Below are positions 23,742-31,109 of a DNA stretch of 50,273 nucleotides, piece by piece (the stretch's first letter is position 1; each line of letters starts with the position of its first letter). The position numbers and the translations under genes were made by a program. The stretch is taken from NCBI GenBank assembly GCA_903896505.1, contig CAITXU010000275.1, positions 1 through 50,273 on the forward strand. The letters are read 5' to 3'. The notes beneath the pieces are model-generated. The model made no database searches. It was given only the letters and a program-made list of their open reading frames with translations, and was not told where the DNA came from. The DNA is from an uncultured Verrucomicrobiota bacterium. Its GTDB lineage: Bacteria > Verrucomicrobiota > Verrucomicrobiia > Limisphaerales > UBA9464.

Positions 23742-24086
23742 CTAACCTTGGGGAACCTTTTTCACGAAGCAGGCCTTCAATCCGATGGCCATGCCATCCA
23801 TCTTGCAGGAAATCTCGTGGTCGCCGTCCACCAACCGGATCGGCTTTGATTTGGACCCCGCTTTCAAGACCTGGGAAGACCCGTTGAGCTTGAGGTCCTT
23901 GATGAGGCTGACAACATCGCCGTCCGCCAGGACATTTCCATGGGCATCCTTGACCACACGGACCGTTGGTCCCGAGTCGGTGGTGGAAATCCGCTCCCAG
24001 TCGTGTCCACAGGTCGCGCATTCCCACCGATCGCCGTGCTCCAATAACTCCTTCATCTCACACATCGGACAGGCCGCCTCATTCAT
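23742..24086 (-). CDS. PhnA/YjdM family zinc-ribbon protein
   Basis: Soluble protein of 114 residues, close to E. coli YjdM (about 111). The N-terminal zinc ribbon is visible as CPMCEMKELLEHGDRWECATCGHDW, with two CxxC pairs. The C-terminal PhnA domain follows: DAHGNVLADGDVVSLIKDLK, LKAGSKSKPIRLVDGDHEI and CKMDGMAIGLKACFVKK. Despite the old name, the family is not shown to be needed for phosphonate use, and its role is uncertain. The ATG at 24086 begins MNEAACPMC as in homologues; an in-frame upstream ATG at 24179 adds 31 residues without family support. REP unit R5 begins just downstream. Confidence 0.9.
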   Translation of the reverse strand: MNEAACPMCEMKELLEHGDRWECATCGHDWERISTTDSGPTVRVVKDAHGNVLADGDVVSLIKDLKLNGSSQVLKAGSKSKPIRLVDGDHEISCKMDGMAIGLKACFVKKVPQG

Positions 24087-24276
24087 TTCTTGAACGTACC
24101 CACCCGTTTGAACGGACTCAATCACCCGGTTCTCACAACATTCCTTTCGGTTGCGATTGTGGACCAAAACCCCGTTCAATGGCTGGCTAAAGGCCTCGCG
24201 ACCGCCTGTATTTTCCGAAAATCTCTTCTTTGGGTTTTCTTTGACCTGCGATATTCATCCAAGGTCCTAAACACCG

Positions 24277-25686
24277 ATGGCGCATCCCATGTCCAATCCC
24301 ACACCTAGCAAGGCAGCGACGGCCGCACTCCTGAGCATCATCCTTTGCTCGGGCAATGGCTGCCTGTTTGGTGGGGGTGGTACAGCACCCGTGGCTCAGC
24401 GTACGCCCGTCGGAAGCGACTTTGTCGCCACTGCAAACAGCGGTCCCCGAAAAGTGACGTTGGAAGAACTGGACCAACTGACCAACGGTTACGCTGATCG
24501 CTACTACATGACGATGGGTTCGGCGGTCGATGCCCTGAAGCGCGAAAATTCCGATCCGATTCAGCGTCGCGTTGCTCATCGAGTCCTGCTGAACGGTGTC
24601 CTGGCGATGAACGACATCGCCTCCAGCAATGACCCCTACTCACAGACTCTGGACCTGGTCGTGGCGGTGACTCTTCAAAGCATCGTCTGGATCGATGAAA
24701 ATCGGGCGGAAAAGGTCTTTGGCGACCGGGCACCCATCTTGATCAAGGCGCTTCGAACGATGCGGGTGGAAGCTTGGGACCTGGCGGCCCGAATCCTTAA
24801 TCCAGAGCAGTTGGAGCTTCTCGATTACTACATTGTCGAATGGCGTCGAGCCAACCCGGCCAATGACCAGGTCGCCTTTGTTAAATTCGACAATTTTGCA
24901 GCCCTGCGCTCCGGAGGGCTCCTTTCGGACCTCAAGGCAGGAGGAGGATTTTTGGCCTCCATTCAGGAAGCCGGTGCCGAGTTGAAGGAGTATCGACGCC
25001 TTGCCGAACGGGCGTTCTGGTATTCGAAGCGAGCCCCCAACCTCGCCGGGTTGCAAGCGGAGGCGGCCGTCAATGAAATCCTGGCCGCACCGGAAATCGG
25101 CTCCATTATTCAGACCGCTGACAAACTCGGCACCACGGCAGCCTCCATTCCCCAGACGATAGAGAATGAGCGCAAGGGCCTTTTTGCCGAACTGGATGCC
25201 CGGCAGACCCTGCTCACGAACACCCTGGGAGAGGTCCGCACCATCGTCCTCGGCGCGGATGCCCTCAGCCGGAGCGTTTCCACCCTCACCACCAACTTGC
25301 AGCAAACCCTTGTCACGGTGGGTGACACATTGAAAACGGTCGACGGCATCGCTCATCGTTATGGGATGGACCAGCCCTCCCCCCGTTCCGCCTCGCAGCC
25401 ATCGAAGCCGTTTGACATCCAGGAATATGTCACGGCGGTGGATCGGCTGAATGGATTGGTGACCAACGTCCATTCCATCCTCATCGGCGCAGATCAATTC
25501 ACCCGTTCGGACGGCTGGAACAAAACCCTCCGGGACGCGAGCGACATTGCTGACAAGCGATTAGACCGGCTGTTTCACAACCTCTGGCTGACCTTGGGCA
25601 TCGCCTTTTTCGGAACCATCCTCCATCGGTTCATCACTCTGCAAATGGGACGTCGCCCGGCCATTTCCCCCTCCACAAAGCCATGA
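24277..25686 (+). CDS. unknown exported, probably lipid-anchored protein with C-terminal membrane helix
   Basis: I do not recognise a named family. The protein (469 residues) starts with a hydrophobic signal ending CSGNGCLFGGGG; the second cysteine (C29) is a possible, non-ideal lipidation site. The body is almost all helical. Residues about 290-400 form a long amphipathic or coiled-coil stretch with T/L-rich spacing (ADALSRSVSTLTTNLQQTL), reminiscent of periplasmic sensor or tether helices. A single membrane helix lies near the end (LWLTLGIAFFGTILHRFI), followed by a basic tail. The stop overlaps the next start as ATGA, so it should be made together with the PstS-like protein. ATG 24277 and ATG 24289 are both possible. 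Confidence 0.7.
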   Translation: MAHPMSNPTPSKAATAALLSIILCSGNGCLFGGGGTAPVAQRTPVGSDFVATANSGPRKVTLEELDQLTNGYADRYYMTMGSAVDALKRENSDPIQRRVAHRVLLNGVLAMNDIASSNDPYSQTLDLVVAVTLQSIVWIDENRAEKVFGDRAPILIKALRTMRVEAWDLAARILNPEQLELLDYYIVEWRRANPANDQVAFVKFDNFAALRSGGLLSDLKAGGGFLASIQEAGAELKEYRRLAERAFWYSKRAPNLAGLQAEAAVNEILAAPEIGSIIQTADKLGTTAASIPQTIENERKGLFAELDARQTLLTNTLGEVRTIVLGADALSRSVSTLTTNLQQTLVTVGDTLKTVDGIAHRYGMDQPSPRSASQPSKPFDIQEYVTAVDRLNGLVTNVHSILIGADQFTRSDGWNKTLRDASDIADKRLDRLFHNLWLTLGIAFFGTILHRFITLQMGRRPAISPSTKP

Positions 25687-26690
25687 TTCGCCTTGTTCGC
25701 GTCCTTGCGATGATTCTCATCGTTGGATCCATTAGCCGAGCCGCTACCAATGAGTTGGCCACCTCAGTCCAACTTGATGAAAAATCCATTGCCGAGGCCA
25801 CTGCCGGACTGAGCCAGTACGAAAATGTCTCCAAGTTGAGCGGCAAATTGATCAGCGTCGGTAGCGGTACCGGAACGACCATGGTGAATCATTGGGCCGT
25901 TGAGTTTGCCCAACTGTACCCGGAGGTGGAATTGGACATTCGTGGCGGAGGGGCCACCACCAATGTCCTCGCCGACTTTATCGCAGGCAAAGTGGATATT
26001 CTGCCGATGAGTCGTCCGCCTCCCACCAATTTCGTGGCTGATTTCAAGAACAGGTATGGGTATGACGCCACTGAAGTGATCGTTGGCCCGGATGCGTTGG
26101 GCGTCTATGTCAACAAGAACAACCCCATAAAAGGACTTACTCTCGACCAACTGGAGACCATCTATTCGAGAGCCGCTCCGCCGGGGAAAATTGATTTCTG
26201 GGGGGATGTCGGAGTCACCGGATCACTTGCCCACACGCCGGTATCACGATACTGCCTCAGCAAGCGCCACGGAGCGCACACGCTGTTCCGTGAGACGGTG
26301 CTCAAGGGAGCCGAGTACAAGTTTGCCGTCCGTTTTGAGTCCATTCATAGCTCACTGGTACAAGCCGTGGGGGCAGACGAGGCGGGCATTGCCTTTGATA
26401 GTATCATGTTTGCGACCGCCCGGACCCGCTTTGTTGCCCTTCAGGCCGAGGATGGAAGGTATCTCATCCCCAGCTACGAGAATGTCATCACCGGCAAATA
26501 TCCGTTGGTCCGGCCCATCCGGATCGTTTTCAACAAAAAAACGGGAACCGATCTGAAACCAATAATCCGCGAATTTCTTCGATTTGCCTTGAGCCGACGG
26601 GGTCAGCGGATCAACGCCATGGGGGGCGGGTATCCAATTACCCCCGAGCAACAGCAACAAGCGCTCAAGGTCATCGGTGAAGGCAGTTGA
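25683..26690 (+). CDS. PstS-like (phosphate-type) periplasmic substrate-binding protein
   Basis: Exported binding protein of 335 residues. A short signal peptide (MIRLVRVLAMILIVGSISRA) precedes a PBP-like fold: LISVGSGTGTTMVNHWAVEFAQLYP, the usual 'Gly-Ser-Gly' ligand loop, followed by GGGATTNVLADFIAGKVDILPMSRPPP, where PstS proteins have a matching 'GSGxG ... Ser/Arg' site. Then come VGPDALGVYVNKNNP and LTLDQLETIYS. The C-terminal half contains AGIAFDSI and VRPIRIVFNKKTG. The ligand may be phosphate but could be another oxyanion. No pstC, pstA or pstB genes are nearby, so it may serve a sensing or scavenging role. Its start overlaps the stop of the unknown membrane protein (ATGA). Confidence 0.82.
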   Translation: MIRLVRVLAMILIVGSISRAATNELATSVQLDEKSIAEATAGLSQYENVSKLSGKLISVGSGTGTTMVNHWAVEFAQLYPEVELDIRGGGATTNVLADFIAGKVDILPMSRPPPTNFVADFKNRYGYDATEVIVGPDALGVYVNKNNPIKGLTLDQLETIYSRAAPPGKIDFWGDVGVTGSLAHTPVSRYCLSKRHGAHTLFRETVLKGAEYKFAVRFESIHSSLVQAVGADEAGIAFDSIMFATARTRFVALQAEDGRYLIPSYENVITGKYPLVRPIRIVFNKKTGTDLKPIIREFLRFALSRRGQRINAMGGGYPITPEQQQQALKVIGEGS

Positions 26691-26764
26691 CCCAGAAAAT
26701 ATCCATTTGCTCCCAACAGCGAAATAGTCGTTCATTCGCCCTGATAAACCTACCGACCATTCAC

Positions 26765-28357
26765 ATGCTCACACCTCTCAAGCTAGTCCGGAGTTACGCC
26801 CTAGTGCTTTTAGGCGTCTGCGTCGCCGTCTCCACCCTGTCTGCCGCCGACAAAAAGCCCAATATTCTGGTCATTTGGGGCGATGATGTTGGCGTCCACA
26901 ACATCAGCGCTTACAACCACGGCATCATGGGCTACAAGACGCCCAATATCGACCGTCTGGCCAAGGAAGGGGCACTCTTCACCGATGCCTATGCCCAACA
27001 AAGCTGCACGGCAGGTCGCGCCTCGTTCATCTTGGGACAGCATCCCTTCCGGACGGGGCTTCTCACCATCGGCATGCCGGGCTCCGACCATGGAATTCCG
27101 GAGTGGACCCCCACGATTGCGGACTTGCTCAAGGAGCAGGGTTATGTGACCGGGCAGTTTGGAAAAAACCACCTGGGTGACCGCGATAAGCACTTGCCCA
27201 CGGTGCACGGATTCGATGAGTTCTTCGGCAATCTCTACCACTTGAACGCCGAGGAGGAGCCGGAGACCTACTACTATCCAAAGGACCCGGAATTCAAAAA
27301 GAAGTATGGCCCGCGCGGAGTCCTGCACACATTTTCTGATGGCAATGGCGGCCAGCGGATTGAAGACACCGGCCCGCTGACAACCAAGCGGATGGAAACG
27401 GTCGACGCCGAGATTCACGAAGTCGCCACCAAGTTCATCGACAAATCGGTCAAGGAAGGGAAGCCGTTTTTTGTCTGGCTGAACACGACCCGAATGCATG
27501 TTTGGACCCACCTGAAAAAAGAAAGCGAAGGGCGCACCGGGATTGGCTTATATGCCGATGGCATGATGGAATTGGACGACATCACGGGTGCCGTCCTCAA
27601 GCAAATCGACGACCTTGGCGTTGCTGACAACACGATTGTCGTCTGGTCGACGGACAACGGCGCAGAAACCGCAACCTGGCCGGATGGCGGTATTACCCCG
27701 TTCCATGGGGAAAAAGGTTCCACCTGGGAAGGTGGCTTCCGGGTTCCGTTGATTGTCCGATGGCCGGGAGTGATTAAGCCCGGAACCGTCTACAACGACA
27801 TCATCTCACAGGAAGACTGGTTGCCAACCCTGTTGGCCGCTGCCGGAGAACCCAATGTCGGGGAAAAACTTCAACAGGGCTACAAGGCGAACGGTCGGAC
27901 CTTCAAAATCCACGCCGACGGCTATAACTTTCTGCCGTACTTCAAGGGTGAGACTAAGAAGGGTCCCCGCGAACAGATTCTTTACTTCGGCCAGGGCGGA
28001 GAATTGAACGCTGTCCGTTGGAATGACTGGAAGGTCAATTTCGCAGGCGTCTCGGGCAACATCGCGACTGGCGTCCGTGCAGTCACTGGTTGGCCCCTGA
28101 TCGTGAATCTCCGGGCGGATCCCTACGAAAAGATGCCGTTCGAATCCTCGATGTACATGCGGTGGTATGCGGACAACATCTGGTTGTTCGTTCCAGTACA
28201 GCAGGAGGTCAAAAACTTCCTGGTCACGATTCCACAATTCCCCTTTCAGGAGGGTAGCAGTCTGAATGCGGCCGGGATCAACTATCAGACGCTCAAGGCC
28301 GTTGGGGCGCTGAAACGGCTTCAAGAGTTGGAAGGTCTGACACCTCCCTCGAACTAG
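26765..28357 (+). CDS. arylsulfatase (sulfatase family S1, Cys-type)
   Basis: Exported type I sulfatase of 530 residues that hydrolyses sulfate esters, probably from algal or other sulfated polysaccharides or aryl sulfates. The signal peptide starts MLTPLKLVRSYALVLLG. The metal motif NILVIWGDDVG is at the start of the mature domain. The formylglycine motif is CTAGR, with the target cysteine at residue 81 (27005-27007), preceded by QQS. Other active-site blocks are GQFGKNHLGD, WSTDNGAETATWPDGG and GEKGSTWEGGFRVPLIVRWPG. The ATG at 26765 gives the clean signal; an earlier in-frame ATG at 26687 overlaps the previous gene. Activation needs oxidation of Cys81, and a matching generating enzyme is encoded at 28869-29963. 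Confidence 0.93.
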   Translation: MLTPLKLVRSYALVLLGVCVAVSTLSAADKKPNILVIWGDDVGVHNISAYNHGIMGYKTPNIDRLAKEGALFTDAYAQQSCTAGRASFILGQHPFRTGLLTIGMPGSDHGIPEWTPTIADLLKEQGYVTGQFGKNHLGDRDKHLPTVHGFDEFFGNLYHLNAEEEPETYYYPKDPEFKKKYGPRGVLHTFSDGNGGQRIEDTGPLTTKRMETVDAEIHEVATKFIDKSVKEGKPFFVWLNTTRMHVWTHLKKESEGRTGIGLYADGMMELDDITGAVLKQIDDLGVADNTIVVWSTDNGAETATWPDGGITPFHGEKGSTWEGGFRVPLIVRWPGVIKPGTVYNDIISQEDWLPTLLAAAGEPNVGEKLQQGYKANGRTFKIHADGYNFLPYFKGETKKGPREQILYFGQGGELNAVRWNDWKVNFAGVSGNIATGVRAVTGWPLIVNLRADPYEKMPFESSMYMRWYADNIWLFVPVQQEVKNFLVTIPQFPFQEGSSLNAAGINYQTLKAVGALKRLQELEGLTPPSN

Positions 28358-28376
28358 TGCAGTCTGGACACGTCCA

Positions 28377-28407
28377 GTAAACCGCTCCCTGGGAGGGAGC
28401 GGTTTAC
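28377..28407 (+). terminator. long-stem hairpin after the sulfatase gene
   Basis: A perfect 14-base stem has arms GTAAACCGCTCCCT (28377-28390) and AGGGAGCGGTTTAC (28394-28407) with loop GGG. It is followed by TTCGGG, a weak T-run. It begins 20 bases after the stop. It probably ends the sulfatase transcript, although the poor T-tract leaves room for a processing or stability role. Confidence 0.72.
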
Positions 28408-28532
28408 TTCGGGACGGGACTCTCTCCGTGAACCAACCATCAAGGCATAGCGCGGGCATTCGTGCCTTCCAAATAAAAGCTTTTCCTCCCACCGATCGAT
28501 TCATCTGCAAGCTATTGAATTACAGTCACATC

Positions 28533-28565
28533 GGTAGGGCGAGCCTCCAGCCGAGCCGCGGCGGT
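28533..28565 (+). repeat. 33-base interspersed repeat, GGTAGG family, copy 2
   Basis: Begins GGTAGGGCGAGCCTCC and ends GCCGCGGCGGT. It matches 12433-12465, read in the opposite orientation, at all but two positions. The upstream bases 28518-28538 also resemble 12498-12518 (17 of 21), so the repeat likely extends to the left. Confidence 0.8.
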
Positions 28566-28637
28566 CCGTACCACGTCCGCCTCGCAAGTTATACCCGGCC
28601 GTACCCCGGGGTGCCACGGGTGGGATGCTGCCGTTTC

Positions 28638-28655
28638 GCAGACCTTCAGGTCTGC
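28638..28655 (+). repeat. perfect palindrome, probably an interspersed repeat
   Basis: GCAGACCT (28638-28645) and AGGTCTGC (28648-28655) are perfect 8-base arms around TC. A related sequence, GCAGGTCTGGAAATCTGC, follows within about 65 bases. Together they look like another REP-type palindrome pair. No second copy of the first palindrome is visible elsewhere in the window. Confidence 0.65.
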
Positions 28656-28868
28656 CAAGCTCGACCCCGTTCCGATTCTCCACGAATGGCCGACGGCCTT
28701 GCAGGTCTGGAAATCTGCTCGGTATCGCGTGTCGAGCGTGTCTTCGACCGCCTCCAGCTTCGATAGGTACCCATCGGACTCGATGCCCAATCTTTCTTTC
28801 TCTGTGTTCTCTGTGCACTTTGTGGTTGATCCCCAGGGCGCATCGGCACCGGAATACTCGCCCAGTTC

Positions 28869-29963
28869 ATGATCTCGACTCACGTCCGATATTGGAGGTG
28901 TTCCCTGCTAATGGTCATTGCCACCTCCCTGGCTGCTGAAAACGCTCCCGTGCCGCCATCGGCATTTCAACCCACCGTCGAAAACAAGTCCCCTGCCCCA
29001 GGCCCGACTCCCGAAGGAATGGTGTGGGTCCCGGGAGGCGAATTCTCCATGGGCAACGACTCTTCAGGAGAGGCTGTCTGTGAGTTACCCGGAGTGACCC
29101 GCGATGCCCAGCCGATCCACCGGGTTTACGTTGACGGTTTCTGGATGGACAAAACGGAAGTCACCAACGAGCAGTTTGAAAAGTTCGTCCAAGCGACGGG
29201 ATATCGAACTGTGGCCGAGATCGCCCCGACCAAGGAGGAATTTCCCACCGCTCCCCCTGAGAATCTGGTCGCCGGTTCCACGGTTTTTACCCCCACCCCG
29301 GGTCCGGTTCCGCTCAACGACATGTTTCAATGGTGGCGCTACCAACCGGGGGCCGATTGGCGGCATCCTGAAGGTCCCTCCAGCACCATCAAAGGGCGGG
29401 GAAAATACCCGGTGGTGCAGGTGGCCTACCCGGACATCAGCGCGTACGCCAAATGGGCGGGAAAACGCATTCCCACCGAGGCGGACTGGGAGTTCGCCGC
29501 CCGCGGAGGCCTGACCGGGAAATTGTATACTTGGGGCGATGACCTGAAGCTGGACGGGAAATGGATGGCCAACATCTATGAGGGCCGGTTTCCGCAGAAG
29601 GACTCTGGCGACGATGGCTACGCCGGCCTTGCCCCCGCGGCCCAATTTCCCGCAAACGGCTATGGGCTGTACGATATGGCAGGGAACGCATGGGAATGGG
29701 TCAGCGACTGGTACCGCCCCGATTATTATGCCCGACTGAAGCTCAAGGGCGAGATGGCACGAAATCCGCAAGGACCGGATTCCTCCTATGATCCCATGGA
29801 GCCGACCGAGAAAAAACGAGTGCATAAAGGCGGCTCCTTCCTGTGTTCGTACCAATACTGCACCCGGTACATGGTAGGGACCCGGGGGAAGGGGGAAGTC
29901 AGCACCGCCTCGAATCATGTCGGATTCCGTTGTGTCAAGAGTGCGAAAGTCGGCACTCCGTGA
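28869..29963 (+). CDS. formylglycine-generating enzyme (SUMF1/FGE family)
   Basis: Oxidises the target cysteine of type I sulfatases to C-alpha-formylglycine. The protein (364 residues) has an apparent export signal (SLLMVIATSLAAEN), a proline-rich linker to about residue 48, then the FGE fold: MVWVPGGEFSMGNDSSGE, HRVYVDGFWMDKTEVTNEQF, RIPTEADWEFAARGG, YDMAGNAWEWVSDWY and GGSFLCSYQYCTRY. The pair C326 and C331 has the C-x4-C spacing of the copper-binding catalytic cysteines in human FGE (C336, C341), followed by NHVGFRCV. This supports a genuine oxidase rather than one of the many Cys-less SUMF1 relatives. Its partner is probably the sulfatase just upstream. Mature protein could act in the periplasm. 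Confidence 0.92.
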   Translation: MISTHVRYWRCSLLMVIATSLAAENAPVPPSAFQPTVENKSPAPGPTPEGMVWVPGGEFSMGNDSSGEAVCELPGVTRDAQPIHRVYVDGFWMDKTEVTNEQFEKFVQATGYRTVAEIAPTKEEFPTAPPENLVAGSTVFTPTPGPVPLNDMFQWWRYQPGADWRHPEGPSSTIKGRGKYPVVQVAYPDISAYAKWAGKRIPTEADWEFAARGGLTGKLYTWGDDLKLDGKWMANIYEGRFPQKDSGDDGYAGLAPAAQFPANGYGLYDMAGNAWEWVSDWYRPDYYARLKLKGEMARNPQGPDSSYDPMEPTEKKRVHKGGSFLCSYQYCTRYMVGTRGKGEVSTASNHVGFRCVKSAKVGTP

Positions 29964-30054
29964 CCCGGGTGCTGGAAACCGCCCTCCGAAACGGTCTGGA
30001 AGAGGAATCGGCTCGACTTTAGGGACGCGACCGCTTTTTTACTGAGTCAACGAT

Positions 30055-31029
30055 ATGACGATTTCATCCCGAATGCCCAGGCTGGCCATCGGACTCGCCG
30101 TCGCGACCCATGGCGTGGCAATGGCTGATGGTTCGCTTGCCCCCGAGGCCGTGGACCAATTTTCACACACCATCGGCAGCCGGGTGGAAGCCGTCACGAT
30201 TCTTGGGGGCGACTTTGGTGCCGCAGGAGGCATCTATACCTTCCGAAGCGGAAGCCTCGCCGACCTTCAAATCACAAAATTCGGCGGCGGCGGTGACGTC
30301 GCCGCCCCGATGGACCTGGGGATCGGCGACATTAAATGGTCACCGGTCATCCAAGGAAACTTGGGGCGTATTCGAGCGGCGAACGACTTCGAAAAGGGTT
30401 ACCTCCAGGGCAATACCTCCACCTATACGGTGATGGCTATTCAGTTTGGTGGTGGAGCACGTTTCTACCTGACAGACCACTTCAGCGTGGCTCCCACCGT
30501 CACGGGAATTTATGGCCACACCGAGAATGAGTTCCTCGCCAAAAATACCGTCGGCGAAGTGGTCAAGTCTCTGGCCAAGGGAACCTTCGTCGATTGGCAG
30601 ATAGATACTTGGACGGTGGCTCCGGCCCTTGAGGTGCGATACGAGTGGATCTGGCGTCGAACGGTGTTTGAACTTTCCTCCCGTTACACCTATTTCCATA
30701 CCGAGAGTTTCAAGACCACCTCACCACTGGTCAGCGTCACCGGCGGATCTCAAACCTGGGAAAACCGCATGGATGTCGACATCCCCACCCGCCTGACCGT
30801 CCTCGGTCATGAGTTGCATACCGGCGGGTTTTTATCGAGAACCCAATTGTATGGTGGCATCGCCGAAGGGCTGAACGACAACCACATCAATACCGTTAAT
30901 GGACGGTTTGTTTTTGATTTCAAAGACAAACTCTGGAAGGTGCGATGGATTGGATTCGGTGCTTCCTACTTCTTCAGTGGCCATTTCGACGGCTGGTCTG
31001 CAGGAGCAGATGTTCGCTTCGAGTTCTAG
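30055..31029 (+). CDS. outer-membrane beta-barrel protein, solitary autotransporter-barrel type
   Basis: Predicted outer-membrane protein of 324 residues: a short signal (ending HGVAMADG), then alternating hydrophobic/polar strands rich in aromatic residues. It ends in phenylalanine (DVRFEF), the typical C-terminal signature for barrel insertion. The pattern (FGGGARFYLTDHFSVAPTVTGIYG, VAPALEVRYEWIWRRT, LYGGIAEGLNDNH) resembles the solitary outer-membrane autotransporter-like barrel family that lacks a passenger. The function could be a pore or an enzyme of the outer membrane. The ATG at 30055 gives the signal peptide. It lies 91 bases after the FGE gene and just before a second barrel-type gene. 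Confidence 0.72.
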   Translation: MTISSRMPRLAIGLAVATHGVAMADGSLAPEAVDQFSHTIGSRVEAVTILGGDFGAAGGIYTFRSGSLADLQITKFGGGGDVAAPMDLGIGDIKWSPVIQGNLGRIRAANDFEKGYLQGNTSTYTVMAIQFGGGARFYLTDHFSVAPTVTGIYGHTENEFLAKNTVGEVVKSLAKGTFVDWQIDTWTVAPALEVRYEWIWRRTVFELSSRYTYFHTESFKTTSPLVSVTGGSQTWENRMDVDIPTRLTVLGHELHTGGFLSRTQLYGGIAEGLNDNHINTVNGRFVFDFKDKLWKVRWIGFGASYFFSGHFDGWSAGADVRFEF

Positions 31030-31109
31030 ATTGCACCATAAGTCCAGTGACAGTCACGGGTTCGCCGGACGCGTGCCTGCTCTCCCGTCCTTCCCCAGCC
31101 CTCTATTTC

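Larger units (their letters stand above)
28358..28868. other. 511-base repeat-bearing gap between sulfatase and FGE genes
   Basis: No gene is supported. The gap holds the sulfatase hairpin (28377-28407), a 33-base GGTAGG repeat (28533-28565) and a perfect palindrome (28638-28655). A possible promoter for the FGE gene must lie in its right part, but I cannot assign -35 and -10 boxes with confidence. Confidence 0.6.

Noticed and set aside
23545..24027. N-terminal extension of the transposase frame
   Set aside because: This part is a different frame of the phnA-like gene plus translated REP units and has no RAYT similarity; the core starts near 23457.
28428..28939. Short open frames in the sulfatase-FGE gap
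   Set aside because: They run through palindromic repeats, have no signal or family match, and their order is explained by the repeats.
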